In this document: piece after piece, positions 8,691-16,473 of the stretch
How positions within the stretch are numbered: the first letter of the stretch is position 1
How the letters are laid out: every line of letters begins with the position of its first letter
Assembly (NCBI GenBank): GCA_025352165.1
Contig: JANXTX010000052.1
Location: forward strand, 1-51,289
Source of the DNA: Caulobacteraceae bacterium
GTDB lineage: Bacteria > Pseudomonadota > Alphaproteobacteria > Caulobacterales > Caulobacteraceae
Reading direction: 5' to 3'
Length of the DNA stretch: 51,289 bases
Program-made: the position numbers and the translations under genes
Notes under the pieces: generated by a model
The model's input: the letters and a program-made list of their open reading frames with translations, nothing else
Told to the model about the DNA's origin: nothing
The model's database searches: none

Positions 8691-10637
8691 TTGACCGCGA
8701 ATGTGTCCTTGACGCCCTCCGGCGAGGCTTCGGCCGTGTCCGCTGGCGCGCCCGACGCCGATAATCATCCATTGAGCCGTAGGGGGTTTGCCGCCCTCAC
8801 GCTTGGTGCGATCGGTGTCGTCTTCGGCGATATCGGCACCAGTCCGATCTATGCAATGCGTGAGGCGCTCTCACATTCAAGGGCAGCCGAGAGGGCTGAC
8901 ATTCCCGTCCTTGGCGTCGTGTCGTTAATTCTCTGGACCCTGACACTGATCGTCACGGTCAAGTACGTGATCTTCCTGCTCAGCGCCGACAACAAGGGCG
9001 AGGGTGGCTCCGTGGCCCTGATGGCCTTGGCGCAGAGAGCGCTCGGCCGACCTTCCGGGACGCTGTTCCTGATGGGAGTCGTCGGCGTCGCGCTCTTCTA
9101 CGGAGACGGCATAATCACCCCCGCCTTTTCCGTGTTATCCGCGGTGGAAGGGCTCAAGGTCGCCCCCCATCTTGGCCATATGCTGACGCCGTTCGTGCTA
9201 CCGACGGCCGCTGCCATCCTGGTCTCGCTGTTTCTGGTCCAGGCCCGCGGCACGCATCGCGTGGCGGCGCTTTTCGGGCCGGTGACGATCCTGTGGTTCT
9301 TGGCGCTTGCAGCGCTCGGGATCTACAATCTCGTCGCCGCACCGCGAGTCTTTCTGGCGCTCAATCCATACTACGCCGTCAGGTTTCTCTTCGAGAACGG
9401 CTTTGTCGGCTTCATCATCCTGGGCAGCGTGTTCCTGGCGGTGACGGGCGCGGAGGCGCTCTACGCGGACATGGGACATTTCGGCAAGGGCCCGATTCGG
9501 GCGGCCTGGCTGATCCTGGTCTTCCCCTGTCTGGCCATCAACTATCTGGGGCAGGGCGCGTTCGTGCTTACCCATCCCCACATGCGTCAAAATCCATTTT
9601 TCGGAATGATTCCCCATTTTGCCTATTGGCCGGTGCTGATCCTCGCCACGGCGGCGGCCATCATCGCCAGCCAGGCGGTGATTTCAGGTGCGTTCTCGAT
9701 GACCCGGCAGGTCGTGCAGCTTGGGCTGCTGCCGCGCCTGGACATCAAGCGCACCTCTGAAACCCAATCCGGCCAGATTTTCATCCCGGCGACAAATACG
9801 ATGATGATGATCGGTGTTTTGCTGCTGCTGGTTGTTTTCCAGAGCTCGCACCATCTGGCGTCCGCCTACGGCATCGCGGTCACCGGGACGATGTTCATCA
9901 GCACCTTGCTGGCCTACGTCGTAGCTCGTCATATGTGGAAGTGGAGCTGGCTCAGAATCATTGTTTTGCTGGGGCCGATTTCCATAATGGACACGGCTTT
10001 CCTTGCCTCGAACATGTTCAAGATACCGGACGGCGGCTGGGTGCCGCTGGCTTTCGGTGGGGGTCTGGTGCTGGTCATGTGGACATGGTCGCGCGGGGTG
10101 CGGATTCTGTCTGACAAGACCGCCAGCGAGAGCGTGCCGCTGGCAAGCGTGGTCGTGAGTCTCGCCAAACGGCCGCCGTTCAGACAGCGCGGGACGGCAA
10201 TGTTCCTCACCGCCAACCCTGAGGTGGCTCCCGTTGCCCTGCTGCACAACCTCAAACACAACAAGGTCTTGCACGAACACAATGTCATCCTGACCGTTAA
10301 CACCGCCGAAACGCCGACGGTGGCGGAGTCGGATCGCGTTCACATCGAGCCGATCAACAATGACTTCACCAAGGTCACTTTGACCTACGGTTTCATGGAA
10401 AGCCCGAACGTGCCCAAGACGCTTGCCCTTTGCAAAAGGATGGGTCTGAAGTTCGACATCATGTCGACCAGCTTTTTTGTGGGGCGCCGTTCGATCGTGC
10501 CGGACGTCCGTTCGAGCATGCCGCTCTGGCAGGACCACCTGTTCATATTCCTGATGAAAAATGCGGCCGATCCCACCGACTTCTTCAAGATCCCTCCGGG
10601 CCGCGTTGTCGAACTGGGCACCCAGGTCACCGTCTGA
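8691..10637 (+). CDS. kup: Low-affinity potassium transporter Kup
   Basis: Proton-coupled K+ uptake in the inner membrane. The 648-residue length and about 12 membrane spans match the KUP family. The signature FGDIGTSPIYAMREAL is at residues 45-60, followed by VKYVIFLLSADNKGEGG and GDGIITPAFSVLSAVEG; the C-terminal cytoplasmic domain has LTVNTAETPTV and MSTSFFVGRR. The start is taken as TTG at 8691 with GGAG seven to eight bases upstream; an in-frame GTG at 8703 is the alternative. It is followed by argG 27 bp later, so the two may be co-transcribed. The 217-bp gap upstream holds no recognised element. Confidence 0.94.
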   Translation: MTANVSLTPSGEASAVSAGAPDADNHPLSRRGFAALTLGAIGVVFGDIGTSPIYAMREALSHSRAAERADIPVLGVVSLILWTLTLIVTVKYVIFLLSADNKGEGGSVALMALAQRALGRPSGTLFLMGVVGVALFYGDGIITPAFSVLSAVEGLKVAPHLGHMLTPFVLPTAAAILVSLFLVQARGTHRVAALFGPVTILWFLALAALGIYNLVAAPRVFLALNPYYAVRFLFENGFVGFIILGSVFLAVTGAEALYADMGHFGKGPIRAAWLILVFPCLAINYLGQGAFVLTHPHMRQNPFFGMIPHFAYWPVLILATAAAIIASQAVISGAFSMTRQVVQLGLLPRLDIKRTSETQSGQIFIPATNTMMMIGVLLLLVVFQSSHHLASAYGIAVTGTMFISTLLAYVVARHMWKWSWLRIIVLLGPISIMDTAFLASNMFKIPDGGWVPLAFGGGLVLVMWTWSRGVRILSDKTASESVPLASVVVSLAKRPPFRQRGTAMFLTANPEVAPVALLHNLKHNKVLHEHNVILTVNTAETPTVAESDRVHIEPINNDFTKVTLTYGFMESPNVPKTLALCKRMGLKFDIMSTSFFVGRRSIVPDVRSSMPLWQDHLFIFLMKNAADPTDFFKIPPGRVVELGTQVTV

Positions 10638-10664
10638 CGCCCGTCAAACATAGGAAACATAAAG

Positions 10665-11900
10665 ATGGCCCCGCAAGCGCCGGTAAAAAAAGTCGTGCTG
10701 GCCTATTCTGGCGGGCTAGACACCTCGATCATCCTGAAATGGCTGCAGCAGACCTACGGCTGTGAGGTTATCACGTTCACGGCCGATCTCGGCCAGGGTG
10801 AGGAGATATCGCCGGCGCGCGACAAGGCGCTGTTGCTGGGTGTGAAGCCGGAAAACATCTTCATCGAGGACCTGCGCGAGGAGTTCGTCCGTGACTATGT
10901 GTTCCCGATGTTCCGGGCCAACACAGTCTATGAGGGCCAGTACCTGCTCGGAACGTCTATTGCGCGACCGCTGATCGCCAAGACTCAGATCGACATCGCC
11001 CGCCGCCTCGGCGCGGATGCAGTGTCTCATGGCTCGACGGGCAAGGGCAACGACCAGGTTCGATACGAAGTCGCCTACTATGCGCTCGAACCTGATATCC
11101 GCGTGATCGCGCCTTGGCGGGAATGGGACTTCAAGAGCCGCGAGGCGCTGATCGCCTTCGCCGAGCAGCACCAGATTCCGATCGCCAAGGACAAGCGTGG
11201 CGAGGCCCCGTTCAGCGTCGACGCCAATCTTCTGCACTCTTCGTCCGAAGGCAAGGTGCTGGAAGATCCCAGTGTCGAGGCGCCGGAATTCGTGCACATG
11301 CGAACGATCGCGCCCGAAGACGCGCCGGACAAGCCGTGCATCTTCACGATGGATTTCGAGAAGGGCGATCCGGTCGCCATCGACGGAGAGCCGCTATCGC
11401 CGGCGGCCCTGCTCACAAGGCTGAACCAACTCGGACACGACAACGGTGTCGGCAGACTTGATCTGGTCGAGAACCGCTATGTCGGCATGAAGTCGCGGGG
11501 CGTGTACGAGACTCCTGGTGGGACCATCATGCTCGCCGCCCATCGGGGCGTAGAGTCGATCACGCTCGATCGGGGAGCCATGCATCTGAAGGACGAGCTG
11601 ATGCCCCGTTATGCGTCGCTCATCTACAACGGCTTCTGGTTCTCACCCGAACGCGAGATGCTGCAGGCCGCGATCGACTATTCACAGGCCCACGTCTCCG
11701 GTCAGGTCCGCGTGAAGCTTTACAAGGGCAATGTCAGCATTATCGGCAGGTCGAGTCCGAACTCGCTTTACGACCAGGACTTGGTGACATTCGAGGAGGG
11801 CGCCAGCGCCTACGACCACCGCGATGCCGCGGGCTTTATCAAGCTCAATGCACTGAGGCTGCGCGTAAAGGCCCGGAGGGATGCTCGCGCGGCTCCCTAG
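10665..11900 (+). CDS. argG: Argininosuccinate synthase
   Basis: ATP-dependent ligation of citrulline and aspartate in arginine synthesis. The 411-residue product has the adenine-binding [15 protein letters not shown] near the N-terminus, [14 protein letters not shown] for citrulline and aspartate, and SPERE-type C-terminal oligomerisation helices. The ATG at 10665 follows an A/G-rich leader (GGAAACATAAAG). Intact and of usual length. It is probably read through from kup, since the gap is only 27 bp. Confidence 0.97.
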   Translation: MAPQAPVKKVVLAYSGGLDTSIILKWLQQTYGCEVITFTADLGQGEEISPARDKALLLGVKPENIFIEDLREEFVRDYVFPMFRANTVYEGQYLLGTSIARPLIAKTQIDIARRLGADAVSHGSTGKGNDQVRYEVAYYALEPDIRVIAPWREWDFKSREALIAFAEQHQIPIAKDKRGEAPFSVDANLLHSSSEGKVLEDPSVEAPEFVHMRTIAPEDAPDKPCIFTMDFEKGDPVAIDGEPLSPAALLTRLNQLGHDNGVGRLDLVENRYVGMKSRGVYETPGGTIMLAAHRGVESITLDRGAMHLKDELMPRYASLIYNGFWFSPEREMLQAAIDYSQAHVSGQVRVKLYKGNVSIIGRSSPNSLYDQDLVTFEEGASAYDHRDAAGFIKLNALRLRVKARRDARAAP

Positions 11901-11960
11901 GCCGCCGTTTTTTTGCCGCGGAATGGCCCGGAAAAAATCCTGACGCCCCCGTCATTTTTG

Positions 11961-11974
11961 TTGACGCGGATCAA
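11961..11974. promoter_or_regulatory. FNR/FixK-type binding site
   Basis: TTGACGCGGATCAA matches the FNR/FixK core TTGA-N6-TCAA. It lies 55 bp before the GTG start of the diiron gene, a position compatible with activation at a promoter whose -10 would be near the start of the leader. Oxygen- or redox-controlled expression of the downstream gene follows by inference. No fnr/fixK gene is in the window. Confidence 0.6.
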
Positions 11975-12029
11975 TGACGCGCGCATTCTTGCAATCAGGA
12001 AGCGCAACTCTCAGTCAGGAGAAACCACC

Positions 12030-13154
12030 GTGGCCGATGGTAACATCACCAAGGACGTCATGTATGAAGCCGTCTCGCCGGACGACTTCGAGTCGATGCT
12101 GAACCTCGACCGTTACGGTAGCCGTTCGACCGCGTTTGATCGCATCATCAGCGCCACCCACGATCACTTCTGGGACCCACTCGACAAGAAGTACATCGAC
12201 TTCGACGAGCCGTTCGACATGGAAAACCAGGCAATCATGCCTGAGGAACTGGTGCCCGCGCTACAGACGAAATATGTCTCTGAAGCATTGTCGGATCCCA
12301 AGGAGCGTATTCGCTTCATCAACCAGCAAGCGCTGCGCAGCTTCTCCTCGATCCTGCACGGAGAGCAGGGCGCTCTGAACCTTTCAGCTTCGCTTTGCCA
12401 CGTGCTCTATGATCAGGGCGCGCAGGAATATGCGGCCAACCAGACCCGCGAAGAAGCACGTCACGTCACCGCGTTCGCCAAGTACATAAAGGCGCGCTGG
12501 GGTCGTCCGGCCAAGTGCAGCCCGGTTCTGCAAACCCTGCTGGTAGAGATTATCGGCTCGCCGGAGGTCTATAAGAAAATCGTCGGCATGCAGATGCTGG
12601 TCGAGGGCCTCGCCATGGGCGCTTTTGCCACCTTCTTCCAGAAGATGCATGACCCGCTTGGCCGCAAGCTGATGCAGCTCGTCATGACCGATGAGGCGTT
12701 CCATCACAAGTTCGGCAAGATCTGGGCAGATCGCACCGTGCCGCACCTGACACCTGAAGAGCACGCGGTTATCGAAGACTGGGCGGCGCATTGCTTCCAG
12801 ACGCTTTTGTTCAATCTTGTCGCGCCACATGAACAACGTGATCTTTATGAAGAGTTCGGTCTCGATCCCGACCGCGTGGTCGCCGAATTCGCGGAGATCG
12901 CCACCGACGACGCGCGGCGCGAAGATATGAAGGAAGCCACCAACATCTTCCGTGTGCTGATCAAGACTCTTCTCAACGCGGGGATCATAAGCGATCGCAC
13001 GCGCGCCTTCTATGGCATGTATGTCGACATGGAAGAGTTGAAAGGCGAGGGCGACACCATGGTGGGTGACGCCATTGCCGAGGACGGTATCGCCTACCTC
13101 AAGACGATCAATTTCCGTGATCATGGCGCCGGGCTGAAAATCGCCGCGGAGTAG
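12030..13154 (+). CDS. Ferritin-like diiron protein related to ribonucleotide reductase R2
   Basis: A 374-residue cytoplasmic helical protein. It carries a complete diiron ligand set of the R2/ferritin-like type: Glu112 (HGEQGALN), Glu142-x-x-His145 (REEARH), a Glu in the MLVEGLAMG helix, and Glu-x-x-His in DEAFHHKF. No catalytic ribonucleotide reductase subunit lies nearby, and the C-terminal tail is unlike a classical R2 tail, so it may be an oxygen-activating oxidase rather than a true R2. The GTG at 12030 has a good ribosome binding site (CAGGAG). An FNR/FixK-type box upstream suggests oxygen-dependent control, and a terminator closes the gene. The exact reaction is not known. Confidence 0.75.
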   Translation: MADGNITKDVMYEAVSPDDFESMLNLDRYGSRSTAFDRIISATHDHFWDPLDKKYIDFDEPFDMENQAIMPEELVPALQTKYVSEALSDPKERIRFINQQALRSFSSILHGEQGALNLSASLCHVLYDQGAQEYAANQTREEARHVTAFAKYIKARWGRPAKCSPVLQTLLVEIIGSPEVYKKIVGMQMLVEGLAMGAFATFFQKMHDPLGRKLMQLVMTDEAFHHKFGKIWADRTVPHLTPEEHAVIEDWAAHCFQTLLFNLVAPHEQRDLYEEFGLDPDRVVAEFAEIATDDARREDMKEATNIFRVLIKTLLNAGIISDRTRAFYGMYVDMEELKGEGDTMVGDAIAEDGIAYLKTINFRDHGAGLKIAAE

Positions 13155-13184
13155 ATCCAGGCGTTAAAATCGGACCTTCGTTCA

Positions 13185-13238
13185 GGCCGCCCGCAGGCCG
13201 GGCCCATCATCTGGGTTCCTAATGCGGGCGGCCTTTTT
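13185..13238 (+). terminator. Rho-independent terminator after the diiron gene
   Basis: GGCCGCCCGCA (13185-13195) pairs perfectly with TGCGGGCGGCC (13223-13233) over 11 bp and is followed directly by TTTTT (13234-13238). The 27-base loop region can itself form a small GGGCCC-type stem. This separates the diiron gene from mmcB. Confidence 0.88.
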
Positions 13239-13251
13239 CGTACTTGACGAC

Positions 13252-13266
13252 GAACAAAGGTGGAAC
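13252..13266. promoter_or_regulatory. LexA (SOS) box of the mmcB promoter
   Basis: GAACAAAGGTGGAAC is GAAC-N7-GAAC, the reverse complement of the alphaproteobacterial LexA direct repeat GTTC-N7-GTTC. It lies between a TTGACG -35-like hexamer (13244-13249) and a -10-like AT-rich hexamer near 13266-13272, so LexA would block the promoter. It is 11 bp before the mmcB start. Confidence 0.85.
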
Positions 13267-13277
13267 AAAATGGCGCT

Positions 13278-13727
13278 ATGGACGCCATCGCTTTTACATT
13301 CAGTCGGCCAGAGACCACCAGCGCGGTGACGCGCGGCGCGGCTCGCCTGCTTGGGGCCACGGGCTATGCTCCTTTGCTCGAGGTCTCTCTTCCCAATGGC
13401 CGGCGCGCGGATATCATGGCGCTGGGGCGGCGTGGTGAAATCCTCATAGTCGAAGTCAAATCGAGCGTCGAGGACTTCAGGGTCGACCGAAAATGGCGCG
13501 ACTACCTCGAATATTGCGACCGTTTCGCCTTCGCGGTCGCTCCAGAATTTCCGCGCGATATCCTGCCTGACGAGCCTGGGTTAATCGTTGCCGACTCATT
13601 CGACGGCGCCATGTTGCGCGAAGCCGTGGCTGATCCGGTGTCGGGACCGCGAAGAAAGGCCATAACGCTGGCCTTCGGGCGGCTTGCCGCAATGCGAGCC
13701 ATCGCCGCCAGCGGCGTTTCAACCTAA
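13278..13727 (+). CDS. mmcB: MmcB family DNA repair protein
   Basis: A 149-residue member of the MmcB family, known from Caulobacter as an SOS-induced protein needed for mitomycin C resistance. The sequence looks like a restriction-endonuclease-like (PD-(D/E)xK) fold: PNGRRADIMAL supplies the Asp, then ILIVEVKSSVEDFR the E-x-K. The ATG at 13278 was chosen over an in-frame GTG 18 bases upstream because the latter sits within the LexA box. The stop overlaps that of the convergent response regulator by 3 bp. Its SOS control is supported by the LexA box immediately upstream. Confidence 0.9.
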   Translation: MDAIAFTFSRPETTSAVTRGAARLLGATGYAPLLEVSLPNGRRADIMALGRRGEILIVEVKSSVEDFRVDRKWRDYLEYCDRFAFAVAPEFPRDILPDEPGLIVADSFDGAMLREAVADPVSGPRRKAITLAFGRLAAMRAIAASGVST

Positions 13728-14284
13728 CGAGGAGCGCGCTTGGCCAGTATGCGCTGCAACGTGCGTCTGTGCATACCGAGTCGCCGTGCTGTCTCGGATA
13801 CGTTGCGCGCGCATAGTTCATACACACGTTGGATATGTTCCCAGCGCACGCGGTCAGCACTCATCGGATTTTCCGGCGGCGCCGGCGAGTCCGATGTCAA
13901 CACACCCAGCATGGCCCGCACGACGTCTTCCGCATCGGCCGGCTTGGCCAGGTAATCCACCGCGCCGGCGCGGACGGCGGCCACTGCCGTGGCAATATTG
14001 CCGTAGCCGGTCAGCATGACGATCCGTGCGTCCGGCCGCCGCTCACGAATCGCCTGCACGACTTTCAGTCCAGATCCATCCTCCAGGCGCAGATCGAGCA
14101 CCGCAAACGCCGGCGCCGCTGCCCGAACCGCTTCGACAGCTTCGGCGACCGAGCCGGCGAGCGTTGTCGAGAAGCCGAAGCCATCCAGCGCACGTCCAAG
14201 TCGCCGACACAGGATCGCATCGTCATCCAGAAGGAGCAGTGTTTTCTCCGGTAGGGCGGAAACAGCCGCGCCCAGATCGTACAT
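13724..14284 (-). CDS. regA: Redox response regulator of the RegA/PrrA/ActR family
   Basis: A 186-residue response regulator that activates or represses photosynthesis, respiration, nitrogen and carbon genes in relatives. The receiver domain (about 15-130) has the acidic DDD pocket, phospho-acceptor Asp in VLDLRLEDG, the Thr in MLTGYG and Lys in LAKPA. A Pro-rich linker (PAPPENP) follows, then a Fis-type helix-turn-helix, NVSETARRLGMHRRTLQRIL, typical of RegA. It is downstream of the regB kinase (75 bp), so they form an operon. The stop overlaps that of mmcB. Targets in this organism are unknown. Confidence 0.92.
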   Translation of the reverse strand: MYDLGAAVSALPEKTLLLLDDDAILCRRLGRALDGFGFSTTLAGSVAEAVEAVRAAAPAFAVLDLRLEDGSGLKVVQAIRERRPDARIVMLTGYGNIATAVAAVRAGAVDYLAKPADAEDVVRAMLGVLTSDSPAPPENPMSADRVRWEHIQRVYELCARNVSETARRLGMHRRTLQRILAKRAPR

Positions 14285-14359
14285 GTTTACCTCTCAAGCG
14301 GTTACATCGTGACCGCCCAGGCGGATCGAGTGCAAATTCTCGCAACCGAAAGCGTGAAC

Positions 14360-15754
14360 TCAACTCGCAACGTCGTCAACCAAAGAGGGAGCTTCGAGAT
14401 TTTGGCGCCGCCATCTGGCGGTGACCAGGGCGCCTCCCGAGCGGGCGTTGCCAAAGGTTACCTTCGCGCCGGTTCGCTCCAGCAAGGTCTTTGCGATGAA
14501 CACCCCCAGACCCATGCCAATGTGGCCGCCGCGCGATGGTTCCGCGTCGGCGCGGCTGGTTACATAGGGTTCTCCCAACCGTGCGAGGATTTCTGGTTCA
14601 AAGCCTGGTCCGTCGTCGCGAATCTCAATTGAGACAAACCTCTGGTCGAAACGGCCGACTACGCGGACTTCCGACCTGGCAAAATCAAACGCGTTTTCCA
14701 CAATCGACGCCAAAGCCGGCTCAACTTCCGTGAGTCGCCAGAGCGTCGGCGGTGACTGGCCAGGCGGCCCGATGATGATGGTCTCGACCGGGGTCTTCGC
14801 TCGCTCGACAAATGGCGCCGCAAGTTCCTCCAGCAAGGCCGCAAAGTCTACTCGCTGATGCAGCGCATCGCTGGTCTCAGGCGTGTTGGTGAGCCGGCGT
14901 AAGATATCACGACAACGTCCAGCCTGTTCAACAAGTAGCCAGGCATCTTCGCGCAATGGACCCTGCGGGGCGTCGCGGGCCATTTCCTTTGCGATCACCG
15001 CGATGGTTGTCAGGGGAGTGCCCAGCTCATGCGCCGCGGCGGCGGCCAGCCCGCCCAGTGCCGAAAGGCGTTGCTGGCGCGCCAGGAAGGTGTCCGTGAG
15101 GTGCAGCGCCAGCTCCATGCGTGATGCTTGACGAGCGGCCCACCAGCCGTAGCCAAAGCCGACAATCACGCCAAGTATGTCGGCGGTGCCACAGGCTATC
15201 CGGTAGCTCATTGGAAGTTCGATGTGGACGCCGGGCGGCCACGCTGCCGGGAATGGTGTCAAGATCATAGCCACGCACAGTGCTACGACCAGGCCGGCGA
15301 TGAACAGGGCCTTCCTGAGCGGCAGCATCGTTGCCGCCATCCGCGCCGGCCAGATCAAGGCGAGACAGAACGGGTTCGGCGAACCGCCCGTGAGGGAAAG
15401 GATCATCGCCAGCTGTATTGCATCGAAGGCAAGATAGCCCATCTGCTCCAACTGGGTTGGTCGGCGTGTACCAGTCAGCAGCACGACCGCGATGTTCATA
15501 ACCACGCCCAGGCCGATGACCAGGGTCAACGACGCCAGCGGAAGCGGGAGTTTCATGAACTGGGCGACGACGAAGACGCCGAACGCCTCCGCGACCAGAA
15601 CCGACCATCGCGAAATTATCAGGTCCCTGCTGGTGAACAGAGCAGTGGAAATCCGTCGGTCTTGCGCGTCATCGATGTCAAGCGTAGCTGACCGCCTCGC
15701 CTTAGCTGCGAGCGACTCATCGTTGAACGGTTCGAGGAAAGAGGTCGACGCCAT
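14360..15754 (-). CDS. regB: Membrane redox sensor histidine kinase of the RegB/PrrB/ActS family
   Basis: A 464-residue kinase with about six membrane spans (residues 45-220), then a dimerisation/phosphoacceptor domain with AAHELGTPLTTI (H-box) and an ATPase domain with VENAFDFA (N), DDGPGFE (G1) and GMGLGVFIAKTL (G2). Two redox features of RegB are kept: the quinone-binding heptad GGSPNPF between spans, and the Cys of RCRDIL after the H-box, which in Rhodobacter forms regulatory disulfides. The ATG at 15754 gives MASTSFLEPF. It is divergent from the SCO/SenC gene and shares bases with its start codon. It should phosphorylate the RegA-type regulator downstream. Confidence 0.93.
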   Translation of the reverse strand: MASTSFLEPFNDESLAAKARRSATLDIDDAQDRRISTALFTSRDLIISRWSVLVAEAFGVFVVAQFMKLPLPLASLTLVIGLGVVMNIAVVLLTGTRRPTQLEQMGYLAFDAIQLAMILSLTGGSPNPFCLALIWPARMAATMLPLRKALFIAGLVVALCVAMILTPFPAAWPPGVHIELPMSYRIACGTADILGVIVGFGYGWWAARQASRMELALHLTDTFLARQQRLSALGGLAAAAAHELGTPLTTIAVIAKEMARDAPQGPLREDAWLLVEQAGRCRDILRRLTNTPETSDALHQRVDFAALLEELAAPFVERAKTPVETIIIGPPGQSPPTLWRLTEVEPALASIVENAFDFARSEVRVVGRFDQRFVSIEIRDDGPGFEPEILARLGEPYVTSRADAEPSRGGHIGMGLGVFIAKTLLERTGAKVTFGNARSGGALVTARWRRQNLEAPSLVDDVAS

Positions 15755-16397
15755 GTCCCCAAGGATCGCGCGGAAGTCGTCGCGACGCCAGCATTCCTTG
15801 AGTTCTCGGCCGCGGCCTGTTGCCGCCCGTCGCGCCACGGTGATTTCCGCGATCGTGGCTGTTGCCCTACTCGCGGCTTGTCGTCCGGCGGCGCCTCCAA
15901 CCACGGAGGCGGCAATTGGCGGCCCATTTCATCTCGTCGACCAAGATGGCCGCCCGGCGGACCAGAATTTGCTTCGTGGCAAATGGTCGCTGGTCTATTT
16001 TGGCTATACCTTCTGTCCTGATGCATGTCCGGCAACCTTGGCGAACCTGGCGAATGCCCTGGACAAGCTTGGGTCGCGCGCGGATTCTGTCCAGGTTGTC
16101 TTCATTACCGTCGATCCGCACCGAGACAATCCGGGTCAGCTCAAGGCCTATCTCGCGAGTCCGTCTTTCCCGCAACGGATCATTGGTCTCACCGGCGCCG
16201 ACGCCGGAATCGCGGCGGTTGCGCGAGCCTATCACGTCTACTACCGACAGGCCGGCAACGGTGCGGCCTATAGCGTAGACCATACGTCGGTCGTCTATCT
16301 GATGGACCCTGACGGCCATTTCTCAAAGCCGATCGGCTTTGGCGAGCCACCGGCCGATGTAGCCCGCGATATCGGCAATGCGATGGCCGGGGTGTAA
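15753..16397 (+). CDS. senC: SCO1/SenC/PrrC family copper chaperone, likely lipoprotein
   Basis: A 214-residue thioredoxin-fold protein of the SCO family. SCO proteins deliver copper to cytochrome oxidase and act in redox signalling beside RegBA in relatives. The metal site is complete: FCPDAC (CxxxC) and the distal His in SVDHTSVVYL. A basic N-region and hydrophobic stretch end in LLAAC, a lipobox, so the mature protein should be anchored outside the inner membrane. The start is uncertain: the ATG at 15753 shares bases with the regB start, while an in-frame TTG near 15798 would give a shorter signal sequence. No oxidase genes are near. Confidence 0.9.
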   Translation: MSPRIARKSSRRQHSLSSRPRPVAARRATVISAIVAVALLAACRPAAPPTTEAAIGGPFHLVDQDGRPADQNLLRGKWSLVYFGYTFCPDACPATLANLANALDKLGSRADSVQVVFITVDPHRDNPGQLKAYLASPSFPQRIIGLTGADAGIAAVARAYHVYYRQAGNGAAYSVDHTSVVYLMDPDGHFSKPIGFGEPPADVARDIGNAMAGV

Positions 16398-16473
16398 GGG
16401 ATCCTGGAACCCGTGCTGGACTTCCACATGTCCAACGTCCATTTTGCGGCGCTGCGCGACCGCGAGGAAATTG

